NCBI GenBank assembly: GCA_913041905.1
Contig: CAJWJQ010000016.1
Location: 1-23,623, forward strand
Length of the DNA: 23,623 bases
DNA from: GCA-2718845 sp913041905
Lineage (GTDB): Bacteria > Pseudomonadota > Gammaproteobacteria > GCA-002705445 > GCA-002716945
Direction of reading: 5' to 3'
Numbering within the stretch: position 1 is the stretch's first letter; each line of letters begins with the position of its first letter. The notes under the pieces are model-generated. The model did no database searches and had not been told where the DNA came from. It saw nothing but the letters and a program-made list of their open reading frames with translations. Of this stretch, positions 7,399-16,237 are shown in pieces. The position numbers were made by a program, and so were the translations under genes.

Positions 7399-8864
7399 AC
7401 GTCTTTATCCTTAAGGTTTTTATAAGCTTGAACTATAGCTTGTCCTTTATTAATTGTCTCTTCCCACTCTAACTCAGGAACAGAATCATATACTATTCCG
7501 GCTCCACATTGGACATTTAAAATAGAGTTTTTAATAACGCATGTGCGTATTGCTATTGCTGTATCCATATTACCGTTCCAACCTAAATACCCAATGGCGC
7601 CAGCATATATGCCTCTTTTTATTGGCTCTAGTTCATAAATTATTTCTATAGCTCTTATTTTAGGAGCTCCAGAGACGGTACCCGCTGGAAATGTAGATTT
7701 TAACACATCCATCATACCCAACTCAGATTTTATTTCCCCAGTAACATTAGACACCATATGCATAACATGTGAGTATTTTTCAATAATCATTTCATCTGTT
7801 AATTTTACTGATCCTATTTTTGAAACTTTCCCAACATCATTTCTACCTAAGTCTATCAACATTAGGTGTTCAGCCCTCTCTTTAGGATCTGCTTTTAATT
7901 CATTCTCAAGAATTTTATCGTTTTCTTTATTTTTTCCTCTAGGCCTTGTTCCTGCAATAGGTCTCACGGTAATTAAATTATTTTCTAGTCTAACTAAAAT
8001 CTCTGGAGAAGATCCTATAATATGAAAATCAGATAGATTTAAATAATACATATATGGAGATGGGTTCAATTTTCGCAATTCTTTATAAAAAGATATTGGT
8101 TTTTCATTAAAATCCATAGATATTCTTTGAGATAAAACAACCTGCATAACATCGCCTTTAACTATATAATCTTTTATTTTTTTAACGCTTGACAAAAATC
8201 TTGATTTTGAAAAATGGTATTTTAAATCTACTTGTTCTGTTTTTATTTTTTGTGATGTTTTTAATTCTTTGAGGGTATATTGTTTTATTGATTCTAAAAT
8301 TATATCAAGCTTTTCCATCGAAGAATTATAACTTTCAAGATTATTATGAGAAAAGATAATTATATAAACCTTGTTTTTTATTTTATCAAATATTAGAATT
8401 TCTTTAGATATCAATAAATGAATATCTGGTGTTTTTATTTGATCTTGCTGTGAATTTCCTTTAATTTTTGATTCAAAATAACGAACTGTATCAAAACCAA
8501 AATAACCCACTAGGCCACCTTGAAATTCTGGTAAATTTGGATCGGCTAATACTTTATAGCTTTTTATATAACTGTCGATCCATTCAATAGGGCTATCAGT
8601 TTGAATATTTTTTATGTTTCCGTTTTCTTTAATTGATAATTTATTATTTGATACTTCTATATAATCATCAGATGGTAAACCTATTATTGTATATCTACTC
8701 CATTTTTTTCCACCCTCTATCGATTCAAATAGATAAGATTGTGGTTGATCTGACAACGATTCATAAATATCTATAGGGTTTACTTTAATATTATCTAAAA
8801 CTTTGTGAAGTGGAATTAGGTGGTAACCTTGTTCAATATAATTTATAAAATCTTTTTTATTCAT
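7395..8864 (-). CDS. trpE: Anthranilate synthase component I
   Basis: It converts chorismate plus ammonia to anthranilate and pyruvate, the committed step of tryptophan synthesis. At 489 aa it has the N-terminal regulatory half with YLFESIEGGKKWSRYTIIG, the counterpart of the LLES tryptophan-binding motif, so feedback inhibition is expected. The catalytic half holds GDVMQVVLSQR, IAGTRPRG, the ERAEHLMLIDLGRND block, HVMHMVSNV and FPAGTVSGAPK. A PabB role is less likely given the trpG-trpD-trpC neighbours and these motifs. It lies 17 bases after rpe. No leader peptide with Trp codons is visible ahead of it, so classical attenuation at this point is not apparent. Confidence 0.97.
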   Translation of the reverse strand: MNKKDFINYIEQGYHLIPLHKVLDNIKVNPIDIYESLSDQPQSYLFESIEGGKKWSRYTIIGLPSDDYIEVSNNKLSIKENGNIKNIQTDSPIEWIDSYIKSYKVLADPNLPEFQGGLVGYFGFDTVRYFESKIKGNSQQDQIKTPDIHLLISKEILIFDKIKNKVYIIIFSHNNLESYNSSMEKLDIILESIKQYTLKELKTSQKIKTEQVDLKYHFSKSRFLSSVKKIKDYIVKGDVMQVVLSQRISMDFNEKPISFYKELRKLNPSPYMYYLNLSDFHIIGSSPEILVRLENNLITVRPIAGTRPRGKNKENDKILENELKADPKERAEHLMLIDLGRNDVGKVSKIGSVKLTDEMIIEKYSHVMHMVSNVTGEIKSELGMMDVLKSTFPAGTVSGAPKIRAIEIIYELEPIKRGIYAGAIGYLGWNGNMDTAIAIRTCVIKNSILNVQCGAGIVYDSVPELEWEETINKGQAIVQAYKNLKDKDV

Positions 8865-8881
8865 TAACTAAAAATATAAGA

Positions 8882-9553
8882 TTATTTTATTTCTTTGAGT
8901 TTATCTCTCATAGATTTAATTGTTTCGCTATAGTTGTTAGAGTTAAATATAGAGGATCCAGCTACAAATGTATCGGCACCTGCTTCAGCAATTTTACCAA
9001 TATTTTCTAAATTTATTCCCCCATCTACCTCAAGTCTAATTTTTCTTTTAGACTTATCTATCAAACTTCTAGCTTGTGAGATTTTTTTTAATGTTCCCTC
9101 TATAAATTTCTGTCCTGGAAACCCAGGATTTACTGACATTAATAAAATCATATCAATATCATCTATACAATGTTCTAAATAACTTAAAGGTGTAGCGGGG
9201 TTCAACACAATGCCAGGCATACAATTATTTTCTCTTATCAATTTGATTGTTCTATCGATATGATCAGATGCTTCAGGGTGGAAAGTAATATAGTTAGCTC
9301 CAGCTTCTGCAAAATCCGGAATAATTCTGTCCACAGGCTTTATCATTAAATGCACATCAATAATATTTTTTATGCCAAAAGATCTTAAAGCAGAGCAAAC
9401 TAATGGGCCAATTGTTAAATTTGGAACATAATGATTATCCATCACGTCAAAATGAACAAAATCAGCTCCAGCATCTACAGTTTTTTTTACATCCTCTCCA
9501 AGTCTTGAAAAATCGGCTGATAATATAGATGGGGCTATTTTATAATCATTCAT
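8882..9553 (-). CDS. rpe: Ribulose-phosphate 3-epimerase
   Basis: It interconverts ribulose-5-phosphate and xylulose-5-phosphate and so links to rpiA and tkt in this same window. A TIM barrel of 223 aa with the usual metal and catalytic residues: S9 in APSILSADF, H34 and D36 in VHFDVMD, H68 in DVHLM and D177 in EVDGGI, plus the phosphate-binding VAGSSIF. It is the first gene of the rpe-trp-VOC-speD run. In pseudomonads rpe-gph-trpE are neighbours, and here gph is missing. No Shine-Dalgarno is evident before the ATG at 9553. A second in-frame-looking CAT at 9547-9549 is out of frame and not used. Confidence 0.97.
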   Translation of the reverse strand: MNDYKIAPSILSADFSRLGEDVKKTVDAGADFVHFDVMDNHYVPNLTIGPLVCSALRSFGIKNIIDVHLMIKPVDRIIPDFAEAGANYITFHPEASDHIDRTIKLIRENNCMPGIVLNPATPLSYLEHCIDDIDMILLMSVNPGFPGQKFIEGTLKKISQARSLIDKSKRKIRLEVDGGINLENIGKIAEAGADTFVAGSSIFNSNNYSETIKSMRDKLKEIK

Positions 9554-9600
9554 ATCAAAAAATAATCTGGTTTAACGATGAGTATATGTTAACAGAGATA

Positions 9601-9629
9601 TTAATTATATAATAATTTTCTGATACTAT
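9601..9629 (+). promoter_or_regulatory. Putative sigma-70 promoter for the pseudoazurin-purC-bioD operon
   Basis: An extended -10, TGA followed by TACTAT (9621-9629), lies 26 bases before the pseudoazurin ATG. The hexamer 17 bases upstream (TTAATT, 9601-9606) matches TTGACA at only three positions, which an extended -10 can tolerate. The 100-base gap between rpe and the pseudoazurin gene must also contain the divergent promoter for the rpe-trp operon. I could not fix that one by eye. Confidence 0.4.
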
Positions 9630-9654
9630 ATATGAGTTATTAATGGAGTAAATA

Positions 9655-10104
9655 ATGGATAAATATAAAATAATCATAGCATGTTTCTGCTTTTTCTTAG
9701 TTGGAAATATTTCAGCAGCAGAGCATCAAGTAAAGATGTTAAGTTCTTTAAAAGGACAAATGATGGTGTTTGATCCGCCAGTTTTAACAATACAGCCAGG
9801 AGACACTGTAAAATGGCTAGCAACAAACCCCGGCCACAATACAGCATCTATTAATGAAATGATTCCAGAAGGAGGTCCAGCATGGACTGGCCAAATGAAT
9901 GAAGAATTAACTATTAAATTTAATAAAGAGGGAATATATGGTTATAAATGCACTCCTCATTATATTTTAGGAATGGTTGGATTGATAGTTGTTGGGGACA
10001 AGAGCTCAAATATAGATAAATCAATTAAATTTGCCGAAGAAGAACAAACAAAATTTGCAACTAATAAGAATAGATTTACGGATTATTTTTCTCAAATAAA
10101 ATAA
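9655..10104 (+). CDS. Pseudoazurin-type blue copper protein, periplasmic
   Basis: A type 1 copper electron carrier of 149 aa. Residues 1-22 form a signal peptide with a hydrophobic core and SAA at its end, so the mature protein is periplasmic. The cupredoxin fold is pseudoazurin-like: GQMMVFDPP, then IQPGDTVKW (46-54). The copper ligands are H61 in NPGHN and C99, H102 and M107 in KCTPHYILGM. A C-terminal extension of about 35 charged residues (from about 115) follows the beta barrel, longer than in azurin but similar to other pseudoazurins. A Shine-Dalgarno, GGAG, precedes the ATG. The natural partner is not in the window. A nitrite reductase or a terminal oxidase are the known options for the family. 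Confidence 0.93.
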   Translation: MDKYKIIIACFCFFLVGNISAAEHQVKMLSSLKGQMMVFDPPVLTIQPGDTVKWLATNPGHNTASINEMIPEGGPAWTGQMNEELTIKFNKEGIYGYKCTPHYILGMVGLIVVGDKSSNIDKSIKFAEEEQTKFATNKNRFTDYFSQIK

Positions 10105-10967
10105 TGCATACCAATCAGACACTGGTTAATTATAATCTCATATTCAGCGGCAAAGTTAGAGATGTGTATGATTATGAGAAAGAAAAACTGCTAATTATTA
10201 CGACCGACAGGATATCAGCTTTTGACTTTGTGTTTGATGATGAAATTGAAGGCAAAGGAATAATTTTAAATAAAATGTCAAAATTTTGGTTTACGTTAAG
10301 CAGCAGTCTAGTTAAAAATCATTTCTTAAATATAAAACCTGATATTCCTGAAAAATTTAAAGATAGAGTTATGGTAGTAAAAAAGACTAAAGTACTACCA
10401 ATAGAAGCTATTGTACGCGGTTATGTTACTGGATCAGCATGGAAGGAATATAAAAAATCAAAAACAATACATAATGAAAGCATAAAACAAAACCTCAGCG
10501 AACATGGTAAATTAACTGAACCATTATTTACTCCATCCACTAAAGCAGAAATTGGGAATAAAGATGAAAATATAAATTTTGATAGAATGAAAGAATTAGT
10601 AGGATTAGATCTTGCTGAAAAAATAAAAGCTGTCAGTTTGACGCTGTATAATTTTGCATATGAATATGCAAAAAAAAGAGGCGTTATTATTGCAGATACA
10701 AAATTTGAATTTGGACTTGATTCTGATAATAAATTAACTTTAATAGATGAAATATTTACACCAGATTGCTCAAGGTTTTGGTTAATAAATAAGGAAGGTG
10801 GCATAGATTATAGCGCATTTGATAAACAGTTTTTCAGAAATTATTTGATTAGTAAAAATTGGAATAATGATCAAATTAAAATACCAGCAAATATCAAACA
10901 AGAATTAATACATAAATATGAAACTGCATTAAATTTACTTACAAAGAATGATGGTAAAAAAGCATAG
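10104..10967 (+). CDS. purC: SAICAR synthetase (phosphoribosylaminoimidazole-succinocarboxamide synthase)
   Basis: It joins aspartate to CAIR using ATP in purine biosynthesis. At 287 aa it is the longer form found in many proteobacteria and fungi rather than the short E. coli form (237 aa). Signatures are the ATP-loop start SGKVRDVYD (15-23), TDRISAFD (34-41), IEAIVRGYVTGSAW (97-110), PLFTPSTKAE and LIDEIFTPDCSRFW, the last carrying acidic metal ligands. Its ATG shares one base with the pseudoazurin stop (TAATG), so translation is coupled to an unrelated periplasmic protein. Its 3' end overlaps bioD by 20 bases. Confidence 0.97.
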   Translation: MHTNQTLVNYNLIFSGKVRDVYDYEKEKLLIITTDRISAFDFVFDDEIEGKGIILNKMSKFWFTLSSSLVKNHFLNIKPDIPEKFKDRVMVVKKTKVLPIEAIVRGYVTGSAWKEYKKSKTIHNESIKQNLSEHGKLTEPLFTPSTKAEIGNKDENINFDRMKELVGLDLAEKIKAVSLTLYNFAYEYAKKRGVIIADTKFEFGLDSDNKLTLIDEIFTPDCSRFWLINKEGGIDYSAFDKQFFRNYLISKNWNNDQIKIPANIKQELIHKYETALNLLTKNDGKKA

Positions 10968-11628
10968 AGTTTTTATTAGTGGCACAGGCACCGATGTTGG
11001 TAAAACTTATATAACAAAGAATATAATTAAATTATTTAAAAACAATAAACTTAATATTGCTCCGTATAAACCAATTGAAACAGGCTGTAAAAATGTAAAT
11101 TCTAGATTAATTCCTTCTGATGCACAGCTTTTCTATAAATTAACGGATGGTGAAATTGATTTAAATAATATTAATCCATACAGATTTAAAAATCCTATAT
11201 CGCCTAATAGGGCAATAAAACTATCAAAACGAAAAATATATATCAAAGATTTTGTAAAAAAATCTTCTTTTTTTGATGATTTTGATTTTCTAATTGTTGA
11301 AGGCGCAGGAGGTTTATGTTCTCCAATAGCTCTTGATGGTCTAAATATCGACCTTATCAAAAAAATGAAAATTCCGACTATATTAGTTGCAAAGGATGAG
11401 ATAGGAGTAATAAATAATGTGCTAATGAGTTTGAGTATTATTAAGAAATATAAAATTAAAATACTATGCATAGTATTAAATAAAATACATGGTAAACAAC
11501 CAATCGGTATGAATAACTATTGTGAATTAAAGGGTTTTACCAAAATCCCAGTTATTAAAATTACAAATAGCCATCAAAAGAACAAAAATTCATACAAAAA
11601 AATAATGCACATTATAATGGATAATTAA
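10948..11628 (+). CDS. bioD: Dethiobiotin synthetase
   Basis: It forms the ureido ring of dethiobiotin from diaminopelargonate, CO2 and ATP, the penultimate step of biotin synthesis. At 226 aa it shows the P-loop GTGTDVGKT (12-20), KPIETGC (41-47) for substrate and ATP binding, and VEGAGGLCSP (118-127), with E119 a likely metal ligand. The start lies inside purC, and two consecutive ATGs (10948 and 10951) are possible. Neither has a clear Shine-Dalgarno, so expression probably depends on coupling to purC. No other bio gene is in the window. Its TAA overlaps the stop of the convergent aldolase gene through a shared TTAA. Confidence 0.93.
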   Translation: MMVKKHRVFISGTGTDVGKTYITKNIIKLFKNNKLNIAPYKPIETGCKNVNSRLIPSDAQLFYKLTDGEIDLNNINPYRFKNPISPNRAIKLSKRKIYIKDFVKKSSFFDDFDFLIVEGAGGLCSPIALDGLNIDLIKKMKIPTILVAKDEIGVINNVLMSLSIIKKYKIKILCIVLNKIHGKQPIGMNNYCELKGFTKIPVIKITNSHQKNKNSYKKIMHIIMDN

Positions 11629-12623
11629 AGTTCACCAACTGAGGCAGCGGAACATAATTTTGCTCTACCTGATAACATCAATTGAGCTTCTTTAATATTA
11701 GAGTCCTTTCCAACCCAAATATTTAAAGCTGATTGTTGAATTGCACGCGCATATGAAAATGTTACTCGCCAAGGTAAATCCGAATTATCCTTATTCATTT
11801 TATTTAAATGGCTAGTAGACTCTTCATCTGTTTGTCCTCCTGATAAAAAAGCAATTCCTCCTAATTTTTGTGGGCACATTTCCTTGAGACAATTTATAGT
11901 CATCTCTGCAACTGTATTTACATCAGCTCGCTTCTTATTTTTATCTCCAGAAATAACCATGCTTGGTTTTAAAATAATTCCCTCATAATAAATATTAAAT
12001 AAATCTAATTGCTCAAACAAACATTTTAAAGTTGCTCTTGTTACAGTATCGCAAACTTCTATAGAATGTTCTCCGTTTATTAATACCTCTGGTTCTACAA
12101 TAGGAACTAAATTATTTTCTTGACATAAAGATGCGTATCTAGCTAAAGCATGTGCATTTGACAGTATGCATGCCTCTGATGGAATCCCCTCGTTAATAGT
12201 TATGACCGCTCTCCATTTACAAAATTTTGCACCCAATAATGCGTAATTCTTAAGTCTTTCTCTTAACCCATCAAGTCCTTCTGTTATTTTTTCATTAGGG
12301 TGATTAGAAAAATCTTTTGCTCCTGTATCTACTTTAATCCCCGGTAAAATTCCTATTGAATTTAAATAATCTCTAAAAAACTCACCATTGCTCATTGTTT
12401 GATGAAAAGTCTCATCATATAAAATAGCACCACTCACATAATTAGATAAATCTGGTGAGGTAACTATTAACTCTCTATATCTTCTTCTATTATTTTCACT
12501 GTCTTCTACATTAATCGCGGCAAATCTTTTACCGCATGTTGGAGAACTTTCGTCCATAGCCAATATACCTTTTGGTTTTGACATCATGTTTTCAACAGTT
12601 AATTCTAGCGCTCGTTTATTCAT
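11625..12623 (-). CDS. Class I fructose-bisphosphate aldolase (animal/plant type)
   Basis: It cleaves or forms fructose-1,6-bisphosphate through a Schiff base and needs no metal. The 332-aa sequence is collinear with the eukaryote-like class I family. The catalytic residues can be matched: D24 in AMDES, K97 in GIKVD, K136 in CKWRA, E177 and E179 in VEPEV, and the Schiff-base lysine K219 in ILKPSM. The C-terminal LSGRAKLCSAASVGEL resembles relatives but lacks the final regulatory Tyr of vertebrate enzymes. A strong Shine-Dalgarno, AAGGAG, lies six bases before the ATG, the clearest of this operon. It is the last gene of the redoxin-tkt-gap-pgk-pyk-fba run, 14 bases after pyk. Confidence 0.96.
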   Translation of the reverse strand: MNKRALELTVENMMSKPKGILAMDESSPTCGKRFAAINVEDSENNRRRYRELIVTSPDLSNYVSGAILYDETFHQTMSNGEFFRDYLNSIGILPGIKVDTGAKDFSNHPNEKITEGLDGLRERLKNYALLGAKFCKWRAVITINEGIPSEACILSNAHALARYASLCQENNLVPIVEPEVLINGEHSIEVCDTVTRATLKCLFEQLDLFNIYYEGIILKPSMVISGDKNKKRADVNTVAEMTINCLKEMCPQKLGGIAFLSGGQTDEESTSHLNKMNKDNSDLPWRVTFSYARAIQQSALNIWVGKDSNIKEAQLMLSGRAKLCSAASVGEL

Positions 12624-12637
12624 ACTTTGCTCCTTTT

Positions 12638-14074
12638 TTAAACCTTCAGCAACTTACCTACTTCTACAATCTTAATGGCATTTGTTCCTCCACTCGTACC
12701 CATTAAATCTCCCTTTGTAATTATTACTAAATCTCCCTTCTTAACAGCACCTTGTTTTTGCATCAATTTTATTACTTGTATGTTAGCTCTCGCATGATCA
12801 TGTTCTATTTTATCTAATCGGATTGAATATACTCCTCTATAAAGACAAATCCTTCTGCTTGTCTTTTCGTTTACAGTCATAGCATAAATCGGTATTGAGG
12901 ATTGAATTCGTGACATCCATAAAGGAGTAGATCCTGTTTCAGTTAATGCTGCAATAGCTTTTACATTAGATCTGTCAGCTCCATAAACAGCAGCCATAGC
13001 AATTATTTGGTCAATTTTATTAAATATTTCCCCTTTATCACTAATTTTAATTTCTTTTATATTTGTTTTTTCGGCTATATCGCAAATTCTGCTTGCCTCC
13101 TGCACAACTTCCACTGGGTATTTGCCTACTGCAGTTTCTGCCGACAACATTATAGCATCAACACCAGAACAAGCGGCATTAGACACATCAAAAACTTCTG
13201 CTCTTGTAGGTACTCTATTTGTTTTCATTGACTCCATCATTTGTGTAGCAACTATTACTAATTTGTCATGATCCATGGCCTTACCTATTAATTCATCCTG
13301 TATCGCAGGCAGTACTTCAATACCAAGTTCTACACCAAGATCACCTCGTGCAACTAAAATACCATCAGAATGATCTAAGATTGAATCAATATTTGCTAGA
13401 GCTTCATTTCTTTCTATTTTTGCAATTAGACCAATATTTTTTTTATCAGTAATTTTTTTTACTGCAATTAAATCATTTTTATCTCTGACAAATGAAACTG
13501 CTATATAATCAATGTCCAATTTAATTGCTTGTTTTAAATCCGCTATATCTTTTTTTGTTAACCCTTTTAACGACAGTCCTCCACCTTTCTTATTAAGTCC
13601 TTGAAAGGGGAGTAGTTTTCCTCCTCTTATTACTGTGGTGTGTATCTTGTTGCCTTTAACTTCATTTACTTTAAGTTTTATAAGTCCATCGCTAAGAAGA
13701 ATTTCATCTCTAGTTTTTATGTTTTTGTAGAAATGTTTATGTGTTACACCTACTGAAAAATCATCTCCTTCTTCGTCTTTGAGTGAACCATCAAGAACAA
13801 ATTTTTGATTATTTTTTAAATTAACAAAGTCTTTCTTTGCGAAACCTCTAACCCTAATTTTTTGCCCTTGTAAATCAATAAGGGTGGCCACAGGCCTCTT
13901 AAGTTTCAAAGATGATGATTTGAGTTTATTTATTATTTCTTTAGCGTCTTCTATTTTTGCGTGAGAAAGATTAAGTCTAAAAACATCAGTTCCAGCAGCA
14001 ATTAGTTCAGTTAGCATTTTAGAGCTAGTTGTTGATGGTCCTAGAGTTGCAATAATTTTAGTTCTTTTTCTCAT
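12638..14074 (-). CDS. pyk: Pyruvate kinase
   Basis: It transfers phosphate from phosphoenolpyruvate to ADP, the last glycolytic step. At 478 aa it is similar in size to E. coli PykA (480). The N terminus RTKIIATLGPS and VFRLNLSHA bind phosphate and potassium. IGLIAKIERNEALANID contains the catalytic lysine. GILVARGDLGVELG and VIVATQMMESM form the metal and substrate site, and the C-terminal allosteric domain starts near residue 345. Its ATG overlaps the pgk stop as TAATG. The effector cannot be read from the sequence. Confidence 0.97.
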   Translation of the reverse strand: MRKRTKIIATLGPSTTSSKMLTELIAAGTDVFRLNLSHAKIEDAKEIINKLKSSSLKLKRPVATLIDLQGQKIRVRGFAKKDFVNLKNNQKFVLDGSLKDEEGDDFSVGVTHKHFYKNIKTRDEILLSDGLIKLKVNEVKGNKIHTTVIRGGKLLPFQGLNKKGGGLSLKGLTKKDIADLKQAIKLDIDYIAVSFVRDKNDLIAVKKITDKKNIGLIAKIERNEALANIDSILDHSDGILVARGDLGVELGIEVLPAIQDELIGKAMDHDKLVIVATQMMESMKTNRVPTRAEVFDVSNAACSGVDAIMLSAETAVGKYPVEVVQEASRICDIAEKTNIKEIKISDKGEIFNKIDQIIAMAAVYGADRSNVKAIAALTETGSTPLWMSRIQSSIPIYAMTVNEKTSRRICLYRGVYSIRLDKIEHDHARANIQVIKLMQKQGAVKKGDLVIITKGDLMGTSGGTNAIKIVEVGKLLKV

Positions 14075-15231
14075 TATGTATAGGCGCCTAATTTCTTTAA
14101 TATTGGTAATTCTTTACCTTCAATAAACTTTAAGAGCGCTCCTCCTCCTGTAGATAAATATGAAAAATTATCAATTAAAGATAGTTTCTCTATTATTGGT
14201 ATGGTATCACCGCCTCCAACCATAGAATAACAATTAGATATTGCTATGGCCTTTGCTATTTTTACAGTTCCTGTATCGTACGGCTCTTGTTCCACGTACC
14301 CAAGTGGTCCATTCCAAAAAACGGTACTTGATTTTTTAATTATATCTACGTATTTATCTATTGATTTTGCACCAATATCTAATATTTTATCATCTGATTG
14401 TACCATAGAAATTAGTTTAGTTTGAGGATTATCAAATGAGTTGCTATTCGAACAAACCACATCGATGGGCATAATTAGTTTTTCAAAATCTTTATGTTTG
14501 ATTATTTTTTTTGCTTCATCTACGTAATCTGATTCAAACAAAGAAGTTCCTATATTGTGACCTAAAGCAAATAAAAAAGTATTTAATATTCCTCCTCCAA
14601 GTATTAGATGAGAAGATTTGTTTAATAATTTACTTATTAAAGTAATTTTTGTTGAGATTTTGGCACCTGATATTATTGTTGTTAGTGGATTAACAGGGTT
14701 TGAGATCATCATAAGAGCATTATTGATCTCATTCTCTAATAGTTGTCCAGCATAACTATCCATAAGATCAATTAAACCATAGGCGCTAGACTCTTTTCGA
14801 TGAGATACTCCAAAAGCATCAAAAACAAAAAGGTCGCCTAATAAAGAAATCTTACGAGACAATTCTGATGAATTTAATTTTTCTCCATTTTGGAATCTAA
14901 CATTTTCACACATAATAATATTTGAGTCTTTAAAATCTACACCATCAATCCAATTTTTCTCAAAAATAATATTTTTCTTAATTTTTTCAGACAAATATAA
15001 TGAAACAGGTTTTAAACTATATTTCTCGTCAACTTCACCTTCTTTCGGTCTGCCAAGATGAGATAATATTACTATTTTATTATTATTTTTAATTAGATGT
15101 TCGATTGTTGGGATTGATTTTATTATTCTAAAATTACTTACAATTTTATTTTGACTAATGGGTACATTTAAATCTAAACGTAATAAGACTATTTTATTAT
15201 TTATATTAGCTTCTTTTAAGACTTTAAGCAT
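14074..15231 (-). CDS. pgk: Phosphoglycerate kinase, somewhat divergent
   Basis: It interconverts 1,3-bisphosphoglycerate and 3-phosphoglycerate with ADP/ATP. At 385 aa it is close to bacterial norms. Recognised are LLRLDLNVP (16-24), catalytic R35 in NFRIIKSIPTI, SHLGRPK (57-63), ENVRF, FDAFGVSHR (137-145), VFWNGPLG (304-311), VGGGDT and STGGGALLKF (360-369). Several usually invariant positions differ: SGAK for GGAK before K191, AGQL for AGKL, and K368 where the family mostly has Glu (ALLEFLEGK). The substrate and nucleotide contacts are otherwise kept, so activity is expected. It overlaps gap by eight bases and pyk by one. Confidence 0.95.
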   Translation of the reverse strand: MLKVLKEANINNKIVLLRLDLNVPISQNKIVSNFRIIKSIPTIEHLIKNNNKIVILSHLGRPKEGEVDEKYSLKPVSLYLSEKIKKNIIFEKNWIDGVDFKDSNIIMCENVRFQNGEKLNSSELSRKISLLGDLFVFDAFGVSHRKESSAYGLIDLMDSYAGQLLENEINNALMMISNPVNPLTTIISGAKISTKITLISKLLNKSSHLILGGGILNTFLFALGHNIGTSLFESDYVDEAKKIIKHKDFEKLIMPIDVVCSNSNSFDNPQTKLISMVQSDDKILDIGAKSIDKYVDIIKKSSTVFWNGPLGYVEQEPYDTGTVKIAKAIAISNCYSMVGGGDTIPIIEKLSLIDNFSYLSTGGGALLKFIEGKELPILKKLGAYT

Positions 15232-16237
15232 TATTAGCTAAAACTTTTGCAACATCTAGCATCCTATTTGAGAAACCCCATTCATTATCATACCAAGCAC
15301 AAATTTTAAAAAATTTATTATCCATCATTCTAGTTAAGCTTTCATCATATACTGAAGAATATGAAGAATGGTTAAAATCAATTGATACGAGTGGCTCAGA
15401 ATTATATCCTAATATGCCTTTAAGATTAGATTCGGAAGCATTTTTTATAATTGAATTAACCTCCTCTATAGAAGATTTTTTAGAGGTATTAAAGCATAAG
15501 TCTACAATAGATACATTTATCGTTGGGACCCTAATTGCAAACCCATCTAGTTTTCCATTCAATTCCGGTAACACTAATCCAACAGCAGATGCAGCTCCAG
15601 TTTTTGTCGGAATCATTGATTGGGTTGCTGATCTAGCTCTCCGTAAATCAGAATGATAAACATCAGTTAAAACTTGATCGTTAGTATAAGAATGAATAGT
15701 GGTCATGATGCCATTTTCTATATTTAGTTCCTCATGTATATTTTTTATCAGAGTAGCTAAACAATTGGTCGTGCAGGATGCATTAGAAATTATCTGATGA
15801 TCTTTATTAATTATTTCGTGATTTACCCCATAAACAATAGTTGCGTCTACATCTTTACCAGGCGCAGATATTAATACTTTTTTAGCTCCAGCATTAATAT
15901 GTTTTATTGCTGATGATTTAGACGTAAAAAGACCTGTGCACTCTAAAACTACATCTACAGATAATTCGTCCCACGGAAGTTTTGAGGGATCTCTTTCGCT
16001 CAATACTAATACTTCATTTTTATTATCAATTATTATTTTATTATCTTTTACTTCTACTTTTTTTGAAAAAACCCCATGAGCACTATCGTGTTTAAGAAGG
16101 TGTGCATTTATATTGCTGTCACCCAAATCATTAATAGCAACAATATTAAATTCATCATATTTATTATTATCATATTTAGCTCTTAATACATTCCTACCTA
16201 TTCTTCCAAAACCATTAATTGCAATATTTATACTCAT
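15224..16237 (-). CDS. gap: Glyceraldehyde-3-phosphate dehydrogenase, type I
   Basis: It oxidises glyceraldehyde-3-phosphate to 1,3-bisphosphoglycerate. The length is 337 aa. The Rossmann start INGFGRIGR (7-15) is followed by D37 in INDLGD, which favours NAD over NADP. The catalytic cysteine is C155 in SNASCTTNC, paired with H182 in IHSYTNDQ. RRARSA, IPTKTGAA and the C-terminal WYDNEWGFSNRM complete the signature. An erythrose-4-phosphate dehydrogenase role (Epd) is possible in this fold, but the pgk and tkt neighbours favour Gap. The start overlaps the tkt stop by four bases (ATGA). Confidence 0.97.
   Translation of the reverse strand: MSINIAINGFGRIGRNVLRAKYDNNKYDEFNIVAINDLGDSNINAHLLKHDSAHGVFSKKVEVKDNKIIIDNKNEVLVLSERDPSKLPWDELSVDVVLECTGLFTSKSSAIKHINAGAKKVLISAPGKDVDATIVYGVNHEIINKDHQIISNASCTTNCLATLIKNIHEELNIENGIMTTIHSYTNDQVLTDVYHSDLRRARSATQSMIPTKTGAASAVGLVLPELNGKLDGFAIRVPTINVSIVDLCFNTSKKSSIEEVNSIIKNASESNLKGILGYNSEPLVSIDFNHSSYSSVYDESLTRMMDNKFFKICAWYDNEWGFSNRMLDVAKVLANNA

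Noticed and set aside
8865..9654. A trp attenuator leader peptide
   Set aside because: I saw no short open frame with consecutive Trp codons followed by alternative hairpins upstream of trpE or rpe. trpE follows rpe by 17 bases.
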